Assembly (NCBI GenBank): GCA_963705515.1
Contig: CAVPJV010000002.1
Location: 248,001 to 312,000, forward strand
Source of the DNA: Gaiellasilicea sp963705515
GTDB lineage: Bacteria; Actinomycetota; Thermoleophilia; Gaiellales; Gaiellaceae
Reading direction: 5' to 3'
Length of the DNA stretch: 64,000 nt
Shown piece after piece: positions 53,101 through 61,680 of this stretch. The position numbers and the translations under genes are program-made. The notes beneath the pieces were generated by a model that was not told the DNA's origin, did no database searches, and saw only the letters and a list, made by a program, of their open reading frames with translations. Positions within the stretch are counted from its first letter, which is position 1, and each line of letters opens with the position of its first letter.

Positions 53101-53258
53101 GTCGCACTCCCTTCGTTCTCAGATGTCCCGATGATGTCGGACCGAACTGCTCCCCGCACGCGGAACGCAATCGGGACGGCTCCGTAAGGACGACAGCACT
53201 TCCGGGTTGTGTGGGCAGCGGACGCATTCCGCGCCCGCACAAGTGAAGGGAGATCACG

Positions 53259-54755
53259 ATGTCGTTCTCGAAAGCCGTCACACGACGTGGTCGGCGTCCG
53301 TTCCTCGCGCTCGCCGCGATGGCGGCCGGCTGCCTCCTCGCCACGCCGAGCGCCCAGACCGCCGGGCCGATGCCGCTCTTCCAGGTGCCGGTGCCCTGCG
53401 GGCAGACCTGGGACATCTCGACGTACGCGGGGCACTGGGGGCCGGACGACCCGGACGCGCTGGACATGGCTCAGCGTGACCTCGCGGGGACCAACATCAG
53501 TGAGGGGGAGCCCGCGCTCGCCGCCGCGGCCGGAACCGTGAAGGAGCTGACGACGACGGGCAACGGCGAGCACCGCGTCTTCCTCGACCACGGCGGCGGC
53601 TGGGAGACCGCCTACATCCACCTCGAGTCGCTCCCGCCGCTGACCGTCGGCCAACACGTCGCACAGGGCGAGATGGTCGGCCGGATCTCGAACAGTGGCG
53701 CCGACGGCATGCATCTTCACTACAACCAGGAGCGAGACGGAGAGCTCACCCGGGTCAGCTTCAACGGCCATCTCGTCGACACCCACCAGGGAGACGAGGA
53801 CTCGTGGGGCACGTGGGGCTCCGACGACGCCGAGGAGGTCACGAGCGTCAACTGCCCGGGCAACTCGTTCGTCCCGTTCACGCAGAACGGCGAGCGCTAC
53901 CAGCTGATCTACAAGCCGGGCTACGCCGATCCTTCGGGTTCAGGCCTGGCGAAGATCGTCCGCCTGGACGACGACGGCAAGGGTGTGACGACGACCTGGG
54001 CCGACTACCTCGGCCAGCGGTACACGAACCTTGTCCCGTTCACGCTCGGAGCGAATACCTACCTGTTCGCGTACCAGGCGTCGACGGGCAAGATCAGCTA
54101 CCACCGCATGAACCTGCACGGGGAGGGCCTGACCGCCCTGTCGTCGGGGACCTGGTGGAAGGGCTGGACGCACGTGACGCCGTTCTCGCTCGGTGCCAAC
54201 GCGTACCTGCTCACGTACGACTCGCTGCACGGGTACGCGAACATCGACCGCATCGCAGCCGACGGCAGCGGCTCCACCAAGATCCACGGCGACACGTGGA
54301 CGAAGGGCTGGACGCACTTCACGCCCTACGTGCTCGGCGGCAAGCAGTACGTCCTGCTCTACAAGGGCGGCACCGGCCAGGCCAAGGTGATCACGCTGAC
54401 CGGCAGCGGGAGCAACGTGTCGGTCTCGACCGTGTGGTCGGGCGCCTGGTCGGAAGGCTGGACTCACCTGGTGCCGATCAAGCACAAGGGCACCGTGCGC
54501 CTGCTCGCCTATCGCGCGACGACCGGTGAGGTCTCCTACGGCCAGTTCAAGGCGAACGGCCAGGGGTCACAGCACCTCGGCAGCGCGACGTGGAACGGGC
54601 TGTGGACGGCGATCACGCCGTTCCTGCAGTCGAGCGACGGCGCAGTGCTCATCTACAGCGCCGCGACCGGCACGGTCGAGACGCGCAAGCTCAACGCCGC
54701 CGGCACGGGATCGTCGAGCATGTGGATCGACGGCTGGACCAAGGGCTGGACGTAG
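53259..54755 (+). CDS. Secreted M23-type peptidoglycan hydrolase-like protein with C-terminal repeats
   Basis: A 498-residue exported protein (signal peptide about 1-36, FLALAAMAAGCLLATPSAQT). Residues 45-205 resemble a lysostaphin-like M23 domain: GHWGPDDPDALD stands where HxxxD is expected, then HRVFLDHGGGWETAYIHLES and GADGMHLHYNQE with the HxH pair. From about 215 come about six repeats of 45 residues with W-G-W-T-H-x-x-P-F (KGWTHVTPFSLGANAYLLTY, KGWTHFTPYVLGGKQYVLLY), probably a beta-propeller for wall or sugar binding. Terminator follows. Confidence 0.82.
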   Translation: MSFSKAVTRRGRRPFLALAAMAAGCLLATPSAQTAGPMPLFQVPVPCGQTWDISTYAGHWGPDDPDALDMAQRDLAGTNISEGEPALAAAAGTVKELTTTGNGEHRVFLDHGGGWETAYIHLESLPPLTVGQHVAQGEMVGRISNSGADGMHLHYNQERDGELTRVSFNGHLVDTHQGDEDSWGTWGSDDAEEVTSVNCPGNSFVPFTQNGERYQLIYKPGYADPSGSGLAKIVRLDDDGKGVTTTWADYLGQRYTNLVPFTLGANTYLFAYQASTGKISYHRMNLHGEGLTALSSGTWWKGWTHVTPFSLGANAYLLTYDSLHGYANIDRIAADGSGSTKIHGDTWTKGWTHFTPYVLGGKQYVLLYKGGTGQAKVITLTGSGSNVSVSTVWSGAWSEGWTHLVPIKHKGTVRLLAYRATTGEVSYGQFKANGQGSQHLGSATWNGLWTAITPFLQSSDGAVLIYSAATGTVETRKLNAAGTGSSSMWIDGWTKGWT

Positions 54756-54771
54756 AAGCTCCTTCGGCTCT

Positions 54772-54802
54772 GCGAGGAGCCCTGTTCTGCAGGGCTCCTC
54801 GC
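54772..54802. terminator. Strong bidirectional terminator hairpin
   Basis: GCGAGGAGCCCTG (54772-54784) pairs perfectly over 13 bp with CAGGGCTCCTCGC (54790-54802), 5-nt loop, between convergent M23 and methyltransferase genes. Confidence 0.85.
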
Positions 54803-54813
54803 CCCGCGCATGG

Positions 54814-55554
54814 TCACGTCGAGAGGCGCCGTGCCGTCCACGTCGCCCGCAGGCTCGAGGCGTCCACCGGTTCGTGCGTGTACTCCTCGCCGACCGCGGT
54901 GACCTCGAAGCCCGCGTCCTGGAGCGCGGCACGGACATCCGTATCCGCATGGAAGTACTGCCGGTGCTGCTCGCTGAAGGGCTCACCGTCACGGGGCGGT
55001 GTGAGCTCGATCGTGGTGTCGCAGGTGCGGGTGCCCGAATCCACGACACTGCTGATCACGAAGTCGTTCCCCGCCGACCGACCCGCGACGGTCGGGTTGG
55101 CGATGGTGAAGTTCATCATCGCGTCGGTGTGGAGGTCGAAGACGAGCCAACCTCCGGACCGGAGGCAACCGGCGACCGCGTCCATCGTCAGCCGCAAGTC
55201 GTCCAGGGTGAGGTAGTTGAGGCCGTCCAACGTGCTGACCGCCGCATCGAAGCCCGCGTCGACCGTCAGCTCGGGAAGAGTCGTCCGGCTCAACACAACC
55301 TCGGCGCCGAGGCGGTCGCGAGCAAGGGCCAGCATGGCGTCGGACGCGTCGACGCCGACGACCCGGTAGCCGCGAGCGATCAGCTCAGCCGCGAGCAGGC
55401 CGGTGCCGCAGCAGAGATCGAGGACGGCGCGTACGCCCTCCGGGTCGGCACTCCAGAGCTCATCCAGGAACGAGGCCCACTGGCCATGGCAGGGGTCGAC
55501 GACGATCTCGTCGTAGACCCCTGCCAGCCGCGAGTACGCCTCGACGTGCCTCAC
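54814..55554 (-). CDS. Class I SAM-dependent methyltransferase
   Basis: A 246-residue Rossmann methyltransferase. VRAVLDLCCGTGLLAAELIA is motif I and VVGVDASDAMLALARDRLGA motif II; DAAVSTLDGLNYLTLDDLRL and GGWLVFDLHTDAMM follow. The C-terminal half (TIELTPPRDGEPFSEQHRQY) is like actinobacterial small-molecule methyltransferases of unknown substrate. GTG 55554 is chosen because the similarity starts at VRHVEAYSRLAGVYDEIV; longer in-frame starts run through the next gene. Confidence 0.85.
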   Translation of the reverse strand: MRHVEAYSRLAGVYDEIVVDPCHGQWASFLDELWSADPEGVRAVLDLCCGTGLLAAELIARGYRVVGVDASDAMLALARDRLGAEVVLSRTTLPELTVDAGFDAAVSTLDGLNYLTLDDLRLTMDAVAGCLRSGGWLVFDLHTDAMMNFTIANPTVAGRSAGNDFVISSVVDSGTRTCDTTIELTPPRDGEPFSEQHRQYFHADTDVRAALQDAGFEVTAVGEEYTHEPVDASSLRATWTARRLST

Positions 55555-55573
55555 AGGCCCGCCGCGTGTCCGG

Positions 55574-55831
55574 TCAGATTCCGAGGATCTTGGCCTTGCT
55601 GGCCGCGAACTCCTCGTCGGTGAGCACGCCCTGAGCGTGAAGGTTCGCCAGGTTCTGGAGCTGCGCGGTCGCGTCGTCCTGCGCCGGGGGCGGCGGCGGC
55701 GCGGCCTCCTGGTACTGCTGCGCGTCCTGCTGGTCGTACCTGGCGGCCTGACGACGCTGCACACGCCCGGACACGGCCGTGGCGGTTCCGGCGACGACGG
55801 CGGTGCGAGCTGCCATACGTACAAGTCCCAT
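55574..55831 (-). CDS. SHOCT-domain protein (partner of DUF6325)
   Basis: An 85-residue protein: MGLVRMAARTAVVAGTATAV is a short hydrophobic N-terminus, followed by a Gln/Pro-rich linker (QQYQEAAPPPPPAQD) and a C-terminal SHOCT motif (LQNLANLHAQGVLTDEEFAA, SKAKILGI). SHOCT is a short oligomerisation helix pair. It follows the DUF6325 gene by 31 nt, a pairing common in actinobacteria. Role unknown. Confidence 0.85.
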   Translation of the reverse strand: MGLVRMAARTAVVAGTATAVSGRVQRRQAARYDQQDAQQYQEAAPPPPPAQDDATAQLQNLANLHAQGVLTDEEFAASKAKILGI

Positions 55832-55862
55832 GTCGTTACCTTTCTCTCTCGAAGGGGGTGGG

Positions 55863-56273
55863 CTAGCCTGCCTCGAACGCTTCCACGACATCGACCGGGA
55901 TCCGGATCGAGTCGATCAGCACGGCGTCCGCAGCCTGCAGGGCGTCGACCACTTTCCCGGCCCAGAGGTTCTCGAACGCGATCAGGAGGGCCGAGCTGTT
56001 CGCCGGGAGGTCGTCGCTGACCTCCTCGGCATCCTCGTGCCCCAATGCACCCGGCTGCGTGACGTCGATGGAGAGGAAGGCCGCGCCCTCCTCGTCGATG
56101 TCCGCTGCCTGGAGTGACGTCACGGCGCCATCTGCATCCTTCATCACGAAGAGCAGATCGAGCACTCGAATCGTGCCGTTCTCCACGAGCTCCAAGATCG
56201 CCGGGGCGATCTGCCCCGTGAACTTATTGCCCGGAAAACCAATGATGTATACGTCGACTGGGCCGACTGCCAT
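55863..56273 (-). CDS. DUF6325-family protein
   Basis: A 136-residue acidic protein. VDVYIIGFPGNKFTGQIAPA, NGTIRVLDLLFVMKDADGAV and ANSSALLIAFENLWAGKVVD are the family landmarks; it probably adopts a ferredoxin-like fold of the DUF1269 type. Function unknown; co-occurs with SHOCT proteins, as here. ATG 56273 follows AAGGAGAGG. Confidence 0.82.
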   Translation of the reverse strand: MAVGPVDVYIIGFPGNKFTGQIAPAILELVENGTIRVLDLLFVMKDADGAVTSLQAADIDEEGAAFLSIDVTQPGALGHEDAEEVSDDLPANSSALLIAFENLWAGKVVDALQAADAVLIDSIRIPVDVVEAFEAG

Positions 56274-56425
56274 GACCTCTCCTTGTTAAGACTGCGCTGC
56301 GGCTGGAGACATGTTCGAACGGATCACCGAGGCCGTGAGCACGCCTCCTCGTTCCGCTGGGTCAGTATACGCCGGGCTCTTGCTTGTGCTTGGTCGGCCG
56401 TACGGCAATCGGCTCTGATCCTCAT

Positions 56426-56454
56426 TTGACCTCCATGGAGGTGATCTGAGAGAT
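56426..56454 (+). promoter_or_regulatory. Candidate promoter with a 14-bp palindrome in the spacer
   Basis: TTGACC (56426-56431), 17 nt, AGAGAT (56449-56454), 51 nt before the ATG at 56506. ACCTCCATGGAGGT (56429-56442) is a perfect palindrome within the spacer, a layout used by MerR-type activators. The rest of the 232-base gap shows nothing else. Confidence 0.4.
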
Positions 56455-56505
56455 TGTCGGAGCGAGCCCGCCGTCAGTCCCGTATCCCCGACGCAGGAGA
56501 GACCG

Positions 56506-56907
56506 ATGCTCATCGCCGACTACACCTTCTTCGACTTCTTCTGGTCGCTGCTCGTGTTCTTCATCTGGGTGATGTGGTTCTGGCTCCTCTTCACGATCTG
56601 GTTCGACATCTTCCGCCGCCACGACATCTCGGGCTGGAGCAAGACCCTCTGGCTCCTGTTCACGATCCTTGTCCCCTTCCTCGGCGTGTTCGTCTACCTG
56701 ATCACGCAGAACGACGGGATGATGGAACGGGCTCGTGAGCGGTCACAACGCGATCGGCAGCAGTTCGACGAGTACGTGCGCCAGACGGCCTCGAGTGGGG
56801 CCGGCAGCGCGGCGGAGGAGATCGCGCGCGGGAAGGAACTGCTCGACCGCGGTGTGATCACGCAGGACGAGTTCGACGTCCTGAAGGCCAACGCGCTCAG
56901 CACCTAG
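56506..56907 (+). CDS. Two-helix membrane protein with SHOCT domain
   Basis: A 133-residue protein. Two helices (FFDFFWSLLVFFIWVMWFWL and TLWLLFTILVPFLGVFVYLI) form a PLDc_N-like membrane unit, then a coiled linker (RARERSQRDRQQFDEYVRQT) and a SHOCT motif (IARGKELLDRGVITQDEFDV). Function unknown, possibly oligomeric at the membrane. AGGAGAG precedes the ATG. Next gene is 9 nt away. Confidence 0.85.
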   Translation: MLIADYTFFDFFWSLLVFFIWVMWFWLLFTIWFDIFRRHDISGWSKTLWLLFTILVPFLGVFVYLITQNDGMMERARERSQRDRQQFDEYVRQTASSGAGSAAEEIARGKELLDRGVITQDEFDVLKANALST

Positions 56908-56916
56908 GGCAGGGAC

Positions 56917-58392
56917 ATGGCCGCTGAGACATCCGTGCTGAGCGGGCTCGAGCCGCGATCGTTCTGGGGACACTTCGAGGCGCTGACGAAGATCCCACGG
57001 CCGTCTCGGCACGAGGAGCCCGTGATCGAGCACGTGCGTGCCTGGGCCGAGCAGCACGGCTTCGAGCTCCAGCAGGATGCGGGGAGGAACCTCGTCATCC
57101 GGGTGCCGGCCACGCCGGGCCGGGAGGGAGCCCCCCTCGTGACGCTGCAGGGGCATCTCGACATGGTCTGCGAGCGCGATCCGTCGAGCCCCAACGACGC
57201 GGCCGAGGGGCGGATCGCACTCGTCCGGGACGGCGAGTGGCTGACCGCGGACGGCACGACGCTCGGGGCCGACGACGGCGTCGCGATCGCGGCGATGATG
57301 GCGCTGGTCGAGGACGAGTCGCTGCCGCATGGGCCACTCGAGCTGCTGATGACGGTGGCGGAGGAGGTCGGGCTCGAGGGCGCGAACGCGCTCGATCCGG
57401 CGCTCGTGACGGGCTCGATCCTCGTCAACCTCGACAGCGAGGAGGACGGGCGGCTGACGGTCGGATGCGCTGGGAGCACCGACACCTGGATCCGCATCAA
57501 GGCGCCGCGCGAGGAGCCGGAAGGCGACCACGTCACGCTCGGCGTCACCGTCAGCGGCGGCAGCGGCGGCCACTCCGGCACCGGGATCGCGCTGGGCCGG
57601 TCGAACGCCGTCAAGGTGCTCGGACGGGCGCTGCGCGAGGCGCGCGAGACCGTGCCGTTCCGGCTCGTCTCGCTCTCGGGCGGGAAGAGCCGCAATGCGA
57701 TCCCGCGCGACGCGGTCGCGATCTGCTCAGTCCCTGCCGACCAGGAACCTGCCTTCCGGGACGCGGTGGCCGCGGCGGCCGCGACGATCCGCGATGCGTA
57801 CGTCAAGACCGACGCGGGCGTCACCGTCGACATCCAGCCCGCTGAAGCAGCGGAGCTCCCCTGGACGGACGCAGGGACGAAGACGCTGCTCGACGCGATC
57901 GCGCTCGTGCCCACGGGCCCGCTCGCGCTCAGCCCCGACTTCGACGACCTCGTCGAGACCTCGACCTCGCTCGGCGAGGCGATCACCGAGGGCGACGAGC
58001 TGACGCTGCACAGCCTCACGCGCTCGTCGAACGACTCCGCGCTCCCCGAGGTGATCGCGACGCTCGACGCCGCGGCGCGCCTCGGCGGTGGCGCGCTCGA
58101 GGTCAAGCGCAACTACGGCGGCTGGCGCCCCGATCTCGACTCGAAGGCTCTCGCCGCCGCGCGCGGTGCGTACGAGCGCGAGTTCGGCGAGCCGCCGATC
58201 ATCACCGCGGTGCACGCTGGACTCGAGACGGCGGTGATCGGGACGAAGGTTCCCGGCCTGGACATGCTCTCGTTCGGGCCGCAGATCGAGTTCCCGCACT
58301 CGCCGGACGAGCGCGTGAGCATCCCCACCGTCGAGCGCTTCTGGAAGCTGCTCGTCGTCTTCCTCGACGAGATGTCCGAGCCCGGGAAGTAG
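56917..58392 (+). CDS. pepD: Aminoacyl-histidine dipeptidase (PepD-like, M20)
   Basis: A 491-residue cytosolic di-zinc dipeptidase. Metal ligands lie in LQGHLDMVCERDP (His, Asp), TLGADDGVAIAAMMAL (Asp), MTVAEEVGLEGANAL (the catalytic Glu-Glu) and NLDSEEDGRLTVG; VHAGLETAVIGTKVPGLDML holds the C-terminal His/Glu. It cleaves X-His and other dipeptides. Start ATG 56917 has only a weak ribosome site. Confidence 0.95.
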   Translation: MAAETSVLSGLEPRSFWGHFEALTKIPRPSRHEEPVIEHVRAWAEQHGFELQQDAGRNLVIRVPATPGREGAPLVTLQGHLDMVCERDPSSPNDAAEGRIALVRDGEWLTADGTTLGADDGVAIAAMMALVEDESLPHGPLELLMTVAEEVGLEGANALDPALVTGSILVNLDSEEDGRLTVGCAGSTDTWIRIKAPREEPEGDHVTLGVTVSGGSGGHSGTGIALGRSNAVKVLGRALREARETVPFRLVSLSGGKSRNAIPRDAVAICSVPADQEPAFRDAVAAAAATIRDAYVKTDAGVTVDIQPAEAAELPWTDAGTKTLLDAIALVPTGPLALSPDFDDLVETSTSLGEAITEGDELTLHSLTRSSNDSALPEVIATLDAAARLGGGALEVKRNYGGWRPDLDSKALAAARGAYEREFGEPPIITAVHAGLETAVIGTKVPGLDMLSFGPQIEFPHSPDERVSIPTVERFWKLLVVFLDEMSEPGK

Positions 58393-58401
58393 GGTCGACT
58401 C

Positions 58402-59007
58402 GTGCGCGGCCCTCTCGCCTGGATCCTCGCCGGTGTCGGCATTCTTGCCGTGATCGTCGTCGCCGCCGCGATCGGCGGCCGCGACGAGAGCGGCGAGACG
58501 GTTCCCGCCGGCGAGTGGGCGCAGAACGTCTGCGGTGCGGTCGGCGTCTGGCGCGGGACGATCGAGGTGATCGTCGACGACCTGCGGGACCCGAGCGCCC
58601 AATCCACGACGGGAGAAGAGCCGCAGTCGGCGACGCCGCAGGGGCGGACGGGCTCCGTCCGCAAGAGCCTCGAGCGGGCCGTCGAGGCGACGGACACGCT
58701 CGTCGAGGGGATCGACAACGCCGGCGTCCCCGACTCGCCGCAAGGCGACGAGGCGGCCGAGCGCGTCTCGGACTGGGCCAACTCGGCTCAGGACGAGCTC
58801 GAGGAGACCGAGGACGGCCTCGACGACGAAGCAGAGACGCTCGACGAGGCGCTCGAGCAGCTCACGGACGCAGCGCGGACGATCGCCGCCGTCCTCGTCA
58901 GCGGGACGCAGACGATCGCCGAGATCACGCAGCTCGATCCCGAGCTCGGGGTCGCCCTGCACAACTCGAGCACCTGCACGCAACTGCGCGAGGAGACCGA
59001 GCGATGA
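58402..59007 (+). CDS. Membrane-anchored, acidic helical protein of unknown function
   Basis: A 201-residue protein with an N-terminal helix (LAWILAGVGILAVIVVAAAI) and a predicted outward helical domain rich in Glu/Asp (DELEETEDGLDDEAETLDEA), with two Cys (NVCGAV, STCTQL) that could form a disulfide linking its ends. Coiled-coil-like. GTG 58402 is the start; its stop overlaps the Dcu gene by 4 nt. Confidence 0.72.
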   Translation: MRGPLAWILAGVGILAVIVVAAAIGGRDESGETVPAGEWAQNVCGAVGVWRGTIEVIVDDLRDPSAQSTTGEEPQSATPQGRTGSVRKSLERAVEATDTLVEGIDNAGVPDSPQGDEAAERVSDWANSAQDELEETEDGLDDEAETLDEALEQLTDAARTIAAVLVSGTQTIAEITQLDPELGVALHNSSTCTQLREETER

Positions 59008-60389
59008 GTACGTCCGACTGGATCCTGATCGCGATCGAGGGGCTGCTCGTGATCGGCTTCATCGCCCTCGGTGTGCGGTCCGGCGGGGTCGGCCTCGGGC
59101 TCTGGGGCGGCGTCGGCACGCTCATCCTGGTCTTCGGCTTCGGCCTGGCCCCTGGCGAGCCGCCCGTGAGCGCGATGCTGATCATCGTCGCGGTGATCTC
59201 CGCGTCCGCGGCCATGCAAGCCGCCGGCGGCATCGACTACATGGTCCTGATCGCCAGCAAGGCCCTGCGCGCGCGCCCGAGAGCGCTCAACTTCGCCGCA
59301 CCGTACGTCTCCTGGCTGCTCACCATCCTGACCGGGACGGGCAACACCTTCTTCTCCCTGATCCCGGTGATCAACGAGCTCGCGTACGCGAACAAGATCA
59401 GGCCGGAGCGGGCACTGGCGGGCTCCGCCGTCGCGTCGACGTTCGGGATCACCGCGAGCCCGGTCGCCGCCGCGATGGCGACGATGCTCCCGCTCGTCGA
59501 GGTCTACGGCTACGACATCGTCGACGTGCTGCTGATCACGGTCCCGGCGAGCATCGTCGGCATCTTCGCGATGGCGCTGGTGATGAACACGCACGGCAAG
59601 GATCTGGACGACGATGCCGAGTTCCAGCGCCGGCTCGCTGCGGGCGAGATCCAGCCGCCGGCGCCGGCCGGCGAGATCGAGCTGCTGCCCTTCGCGAAAC
59701 GCAGCGTTGCCATCTTCCTGACCGCCGTCGCCGCGATCTGCGTCTTCGGCGTCTTCGAGGGCCTCCGGCCGACGATCCCGGCCGAGGGCGGCGGCGTCGA
59801 GCCGCTGTCGGTGACGCCGATCATCATGATGTTCATGCTCACGGCCGCGGCGCTCATCCTGATCTTCTGCCACGTGGAGGCGAGCGACGTCGCGAGCGCG
59901 CCGATCTTCAAGTCCGGCATGATCGCGATGATCGCGCTGTTCGGGATCGCGTGGATGGCCGACACGTTCATCGCCAACAACGAGGACGCGATCGTGATGG
60001 CTCTCGGTAGCCTCGCCGAGAACTGGCCATTCATGATCGCCGTCGCGATCTTCCTCGTCGCCGCCATGACGACGAGCCAATCGGCGGCGACCCGGACGAT
60101 GGTCCCGCTGGGGCTCGCGCTCGGCATCGGCGCCGGCTACATGATCGCGTTCTGGACCGCCGTCGCAGGCGTCCTCTTCTTCCCCGCCAACGGGACGCAG
60201 ATCGCCGCCGCCGAGGCCGACCAGACCGGCTCGACGACGCTCGGCAAGCGCGTGGTCGACCACTCGTTCCAGCTGCCGCTGCAGATCGCGTGGGTCGTCA
60301 CCGCGCTCGTCGGCTGCCTGATCGTCTATCTCTTCTTCGGCGATCAGACACCGGCACCGCCGGTGCCGACCACGACAACCGCCCCGTAG
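59004..60389 (+). CDS. Anaerobic C4-dicarboxylate transporter (DcuA/DcuB family)
   Basis: A 461-residue antiporter with about 11-12 helices. AMQAAGGIDYMVLIASKAL, LTILTGTGNTFFSLIPVINE, RPERALAGSAVASTFGITAS and the C-terminal TTSQSAATRTMVPLG are family landmarks. Dcu carriers exchange fumarate, malate or aspartate for succinate in anaerobic or microaerobic growth, in keeping with the low-oxygen theme. An acidic tail TPAPPVPTTTTAP ends it. Confidence 0.92.
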   Translation: MSTSDWILIAIEGLLVIGFIALGVRSGGVGLGLWGGVGTLILVFGFGLAPGEPPVSAMLIIVAVISASAAMQAAGGIDYMVLIASKALRARPRALNFAAPYVSWLLTILTGTGNTFFSLIPVINELAYANKIRPERALAGSAVASTFGITASPVAAAMATMLPLVEVYGYDIVDVLLITVPASIVGIFAMALVMNTHGKDLDDDAEFQRRLAAGEIQPPAPAGEIELLPFAKRSVAIFLTAVAAICVFGVFEGLRPTIPAEGGGVEPLSVTPIIMMFMLTAAALILIFCHVEASDVASAPIFKSGMIAMIALFGIAWMADTFIANNEDAIVMALGSLAENWPFMIAVAIFLVAAMTTSQSAATRTMVPLGLALGIGAGYMIAFWTAVAGVLFFPANGTQIAAAEADQTGSTTLGKRVVDHSFQLPLQIAWVVTALVGCLIVYLFFGDQTPAPPVPTTTTAP

Positions 60390-60390
60390 C

Positions 60391-61680
60391 GTGAGCGTCC
60401 GCGGCGCCGCCTTCCTCGGCATCGGCGCCATGGTCGGCGCCGGCATCTTCGCGCTGCTCGGCGAGGCCGGGTCGGTCGCCGGGTCCGCCGTCTGGCTCTC
60501 GTTCCTGCTCGCCGGGATCGTCTCCGCGCTGCTCGGCTACACCGTCGTCAAGATGGGCGTTCGCTTCCCCTCGTCGGGCGGAATCATCGCGTACCTGATC
60601 GAGGGGTTCGGCAACGGACGGATGGTCGGGATCGCCTCCTGGCTGGGTTACTTCGCCGCGATCGTGATCGTCTGCTCGATGGTCGCCGTCTCGTTCGGGA
60701 GCTACGCGACGTCCCTCTTCATCGGGGAGGACGCGGCGGCGGGCTGGGACAATCTGTTCACCACGCTGATCGTGCTCGCGATGGCAGGTATCAACATCGT
60801 CGGCTCCAGGATCGTCGACCGCGCCCAGTCGCTGATCGTCGTCGTTCTGCTCGCGGTCTTCGCAGTCTTCATCGTCGTCACGCTGGCTGACATCGACCTC
60901 GACCTGCTCGCGTTCAGCGGCTATCCGCCGTTCAACGACATCATCGCGAGCGTCGCCCTCACCTTCTTTGCCTACCTCGGCTTCAGTGTCATCACCTTCA
61001 CGGCGGGCGACCTGCGCGATCCCGCGCGTGAGCTGCCCAAGGCCATGTACGCGGCGCTCGGCGTCACGACGGTGCTGTACGTCCTGATCGCTCTCGGCGT
61101 CTTCGGGACGCTCACCGTCCCGGAGGTGATCGGCTACGGCGAGACGGCGATCGCCGAGGCCGCGCGGCCGACGCTCGGGGACGCCGGCTTCACGATGATG
61201 GCGATCGCGGCGCTGCTCGCGACCTCGTCGTCCGTGAATGCGACTCTGTACGCCTCGGGCGGTCTGACGAAGATGCTCGCGGGCGTTGGTCAGTTCCCGC
61301 CGTTCTTCGGGCCGGGCTCGCGGCTCGGCGCGCACGCGGGCATGCTGATCACGGCCGGAATCGTGCTCGTCGTCAGCAACCTCGTCGATCTCTCTGCGAT
61401 CGCGTCGGTGGGGAGCGCATGCTCGCTCGTGATCTTCCTCCTCGTCGGCGTCGCCGCCTACCGGCGGCGTGCGGACACGGGGGCGAACGCCCTGATCGTG
61501 CTCGCAGGGATCGCGGCGACAGCTGTCGTCCTCGCCTTCTTCGCGGTCGACACGCTGCGCAACGCTCCCGAGACATTCATCGCGATCGTGGCCATCTCCG
61601 CGCTGGCCGTGATGCTCGACTTCGTCTGGAAGCGCAGCCGCGGCACGCCCGCGGCCGATCCCGATGCCACGGCGGCCTAG
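60391..61680 (+). CDS. APC-family amino acid permease
   Basis: A 429-residue permease starting at GTG 60391, one base after the Dcu stop. TM1 FLGIGAMVGAGIFALLGEAG is the APC substrate motif; SVITFTAGDLRDPARELPKA marks TM6 onward; LATSSSVNATLYASGGLTKM TM8. Eleven or twelve helices. The N-terminal cytoplasmic stretch is unusually short. Substrate not predictable. Confidence 0.9.
   Translation: MSVRGAAFLGIGAMVGAGIFALLGEAGSVAGSAVWLSFLLAGIVSALLGYTVVKMGVRFPSSGGIIAYLIEGFGNGRMVGIASWLGYFAAIVIVCSMVAVSFGSYATSLFIGEDAAAGWDNLFTTLIVLAMAGINIVGSRIVDRAQSLIVVVLLAVFAVFIVVTLADIDLDLLAFSGYPPFNDIIASVALTFFAYLGFSVITFTAGDLRDPARELPKAMYAALGVTTVLYVLIALGVFGTLTVPEVIGYGETAIAEAARPTLGDAGFTMMAIAALLATSSSVNATLYASGGLTKMLAGVGQFPPFFGPGSRLGAHAGMLITAGIVLVVSNLVDLSAIASVGSACSLVIFLLVGVAAYRRRADTGANALIVLAGIAATAVVLAFFAVDTLRNAPETFIAIVAISALAVMLDFVWKRSRGTPAADPDATAA

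Noticed and set aside
53180..53225. Bipartite element in front of the M23 gene (CCGTAAGGACG ... CGGACGC)
   Set aside because: Box 1 fits poorly and spacing would be 22 nt; not counted.
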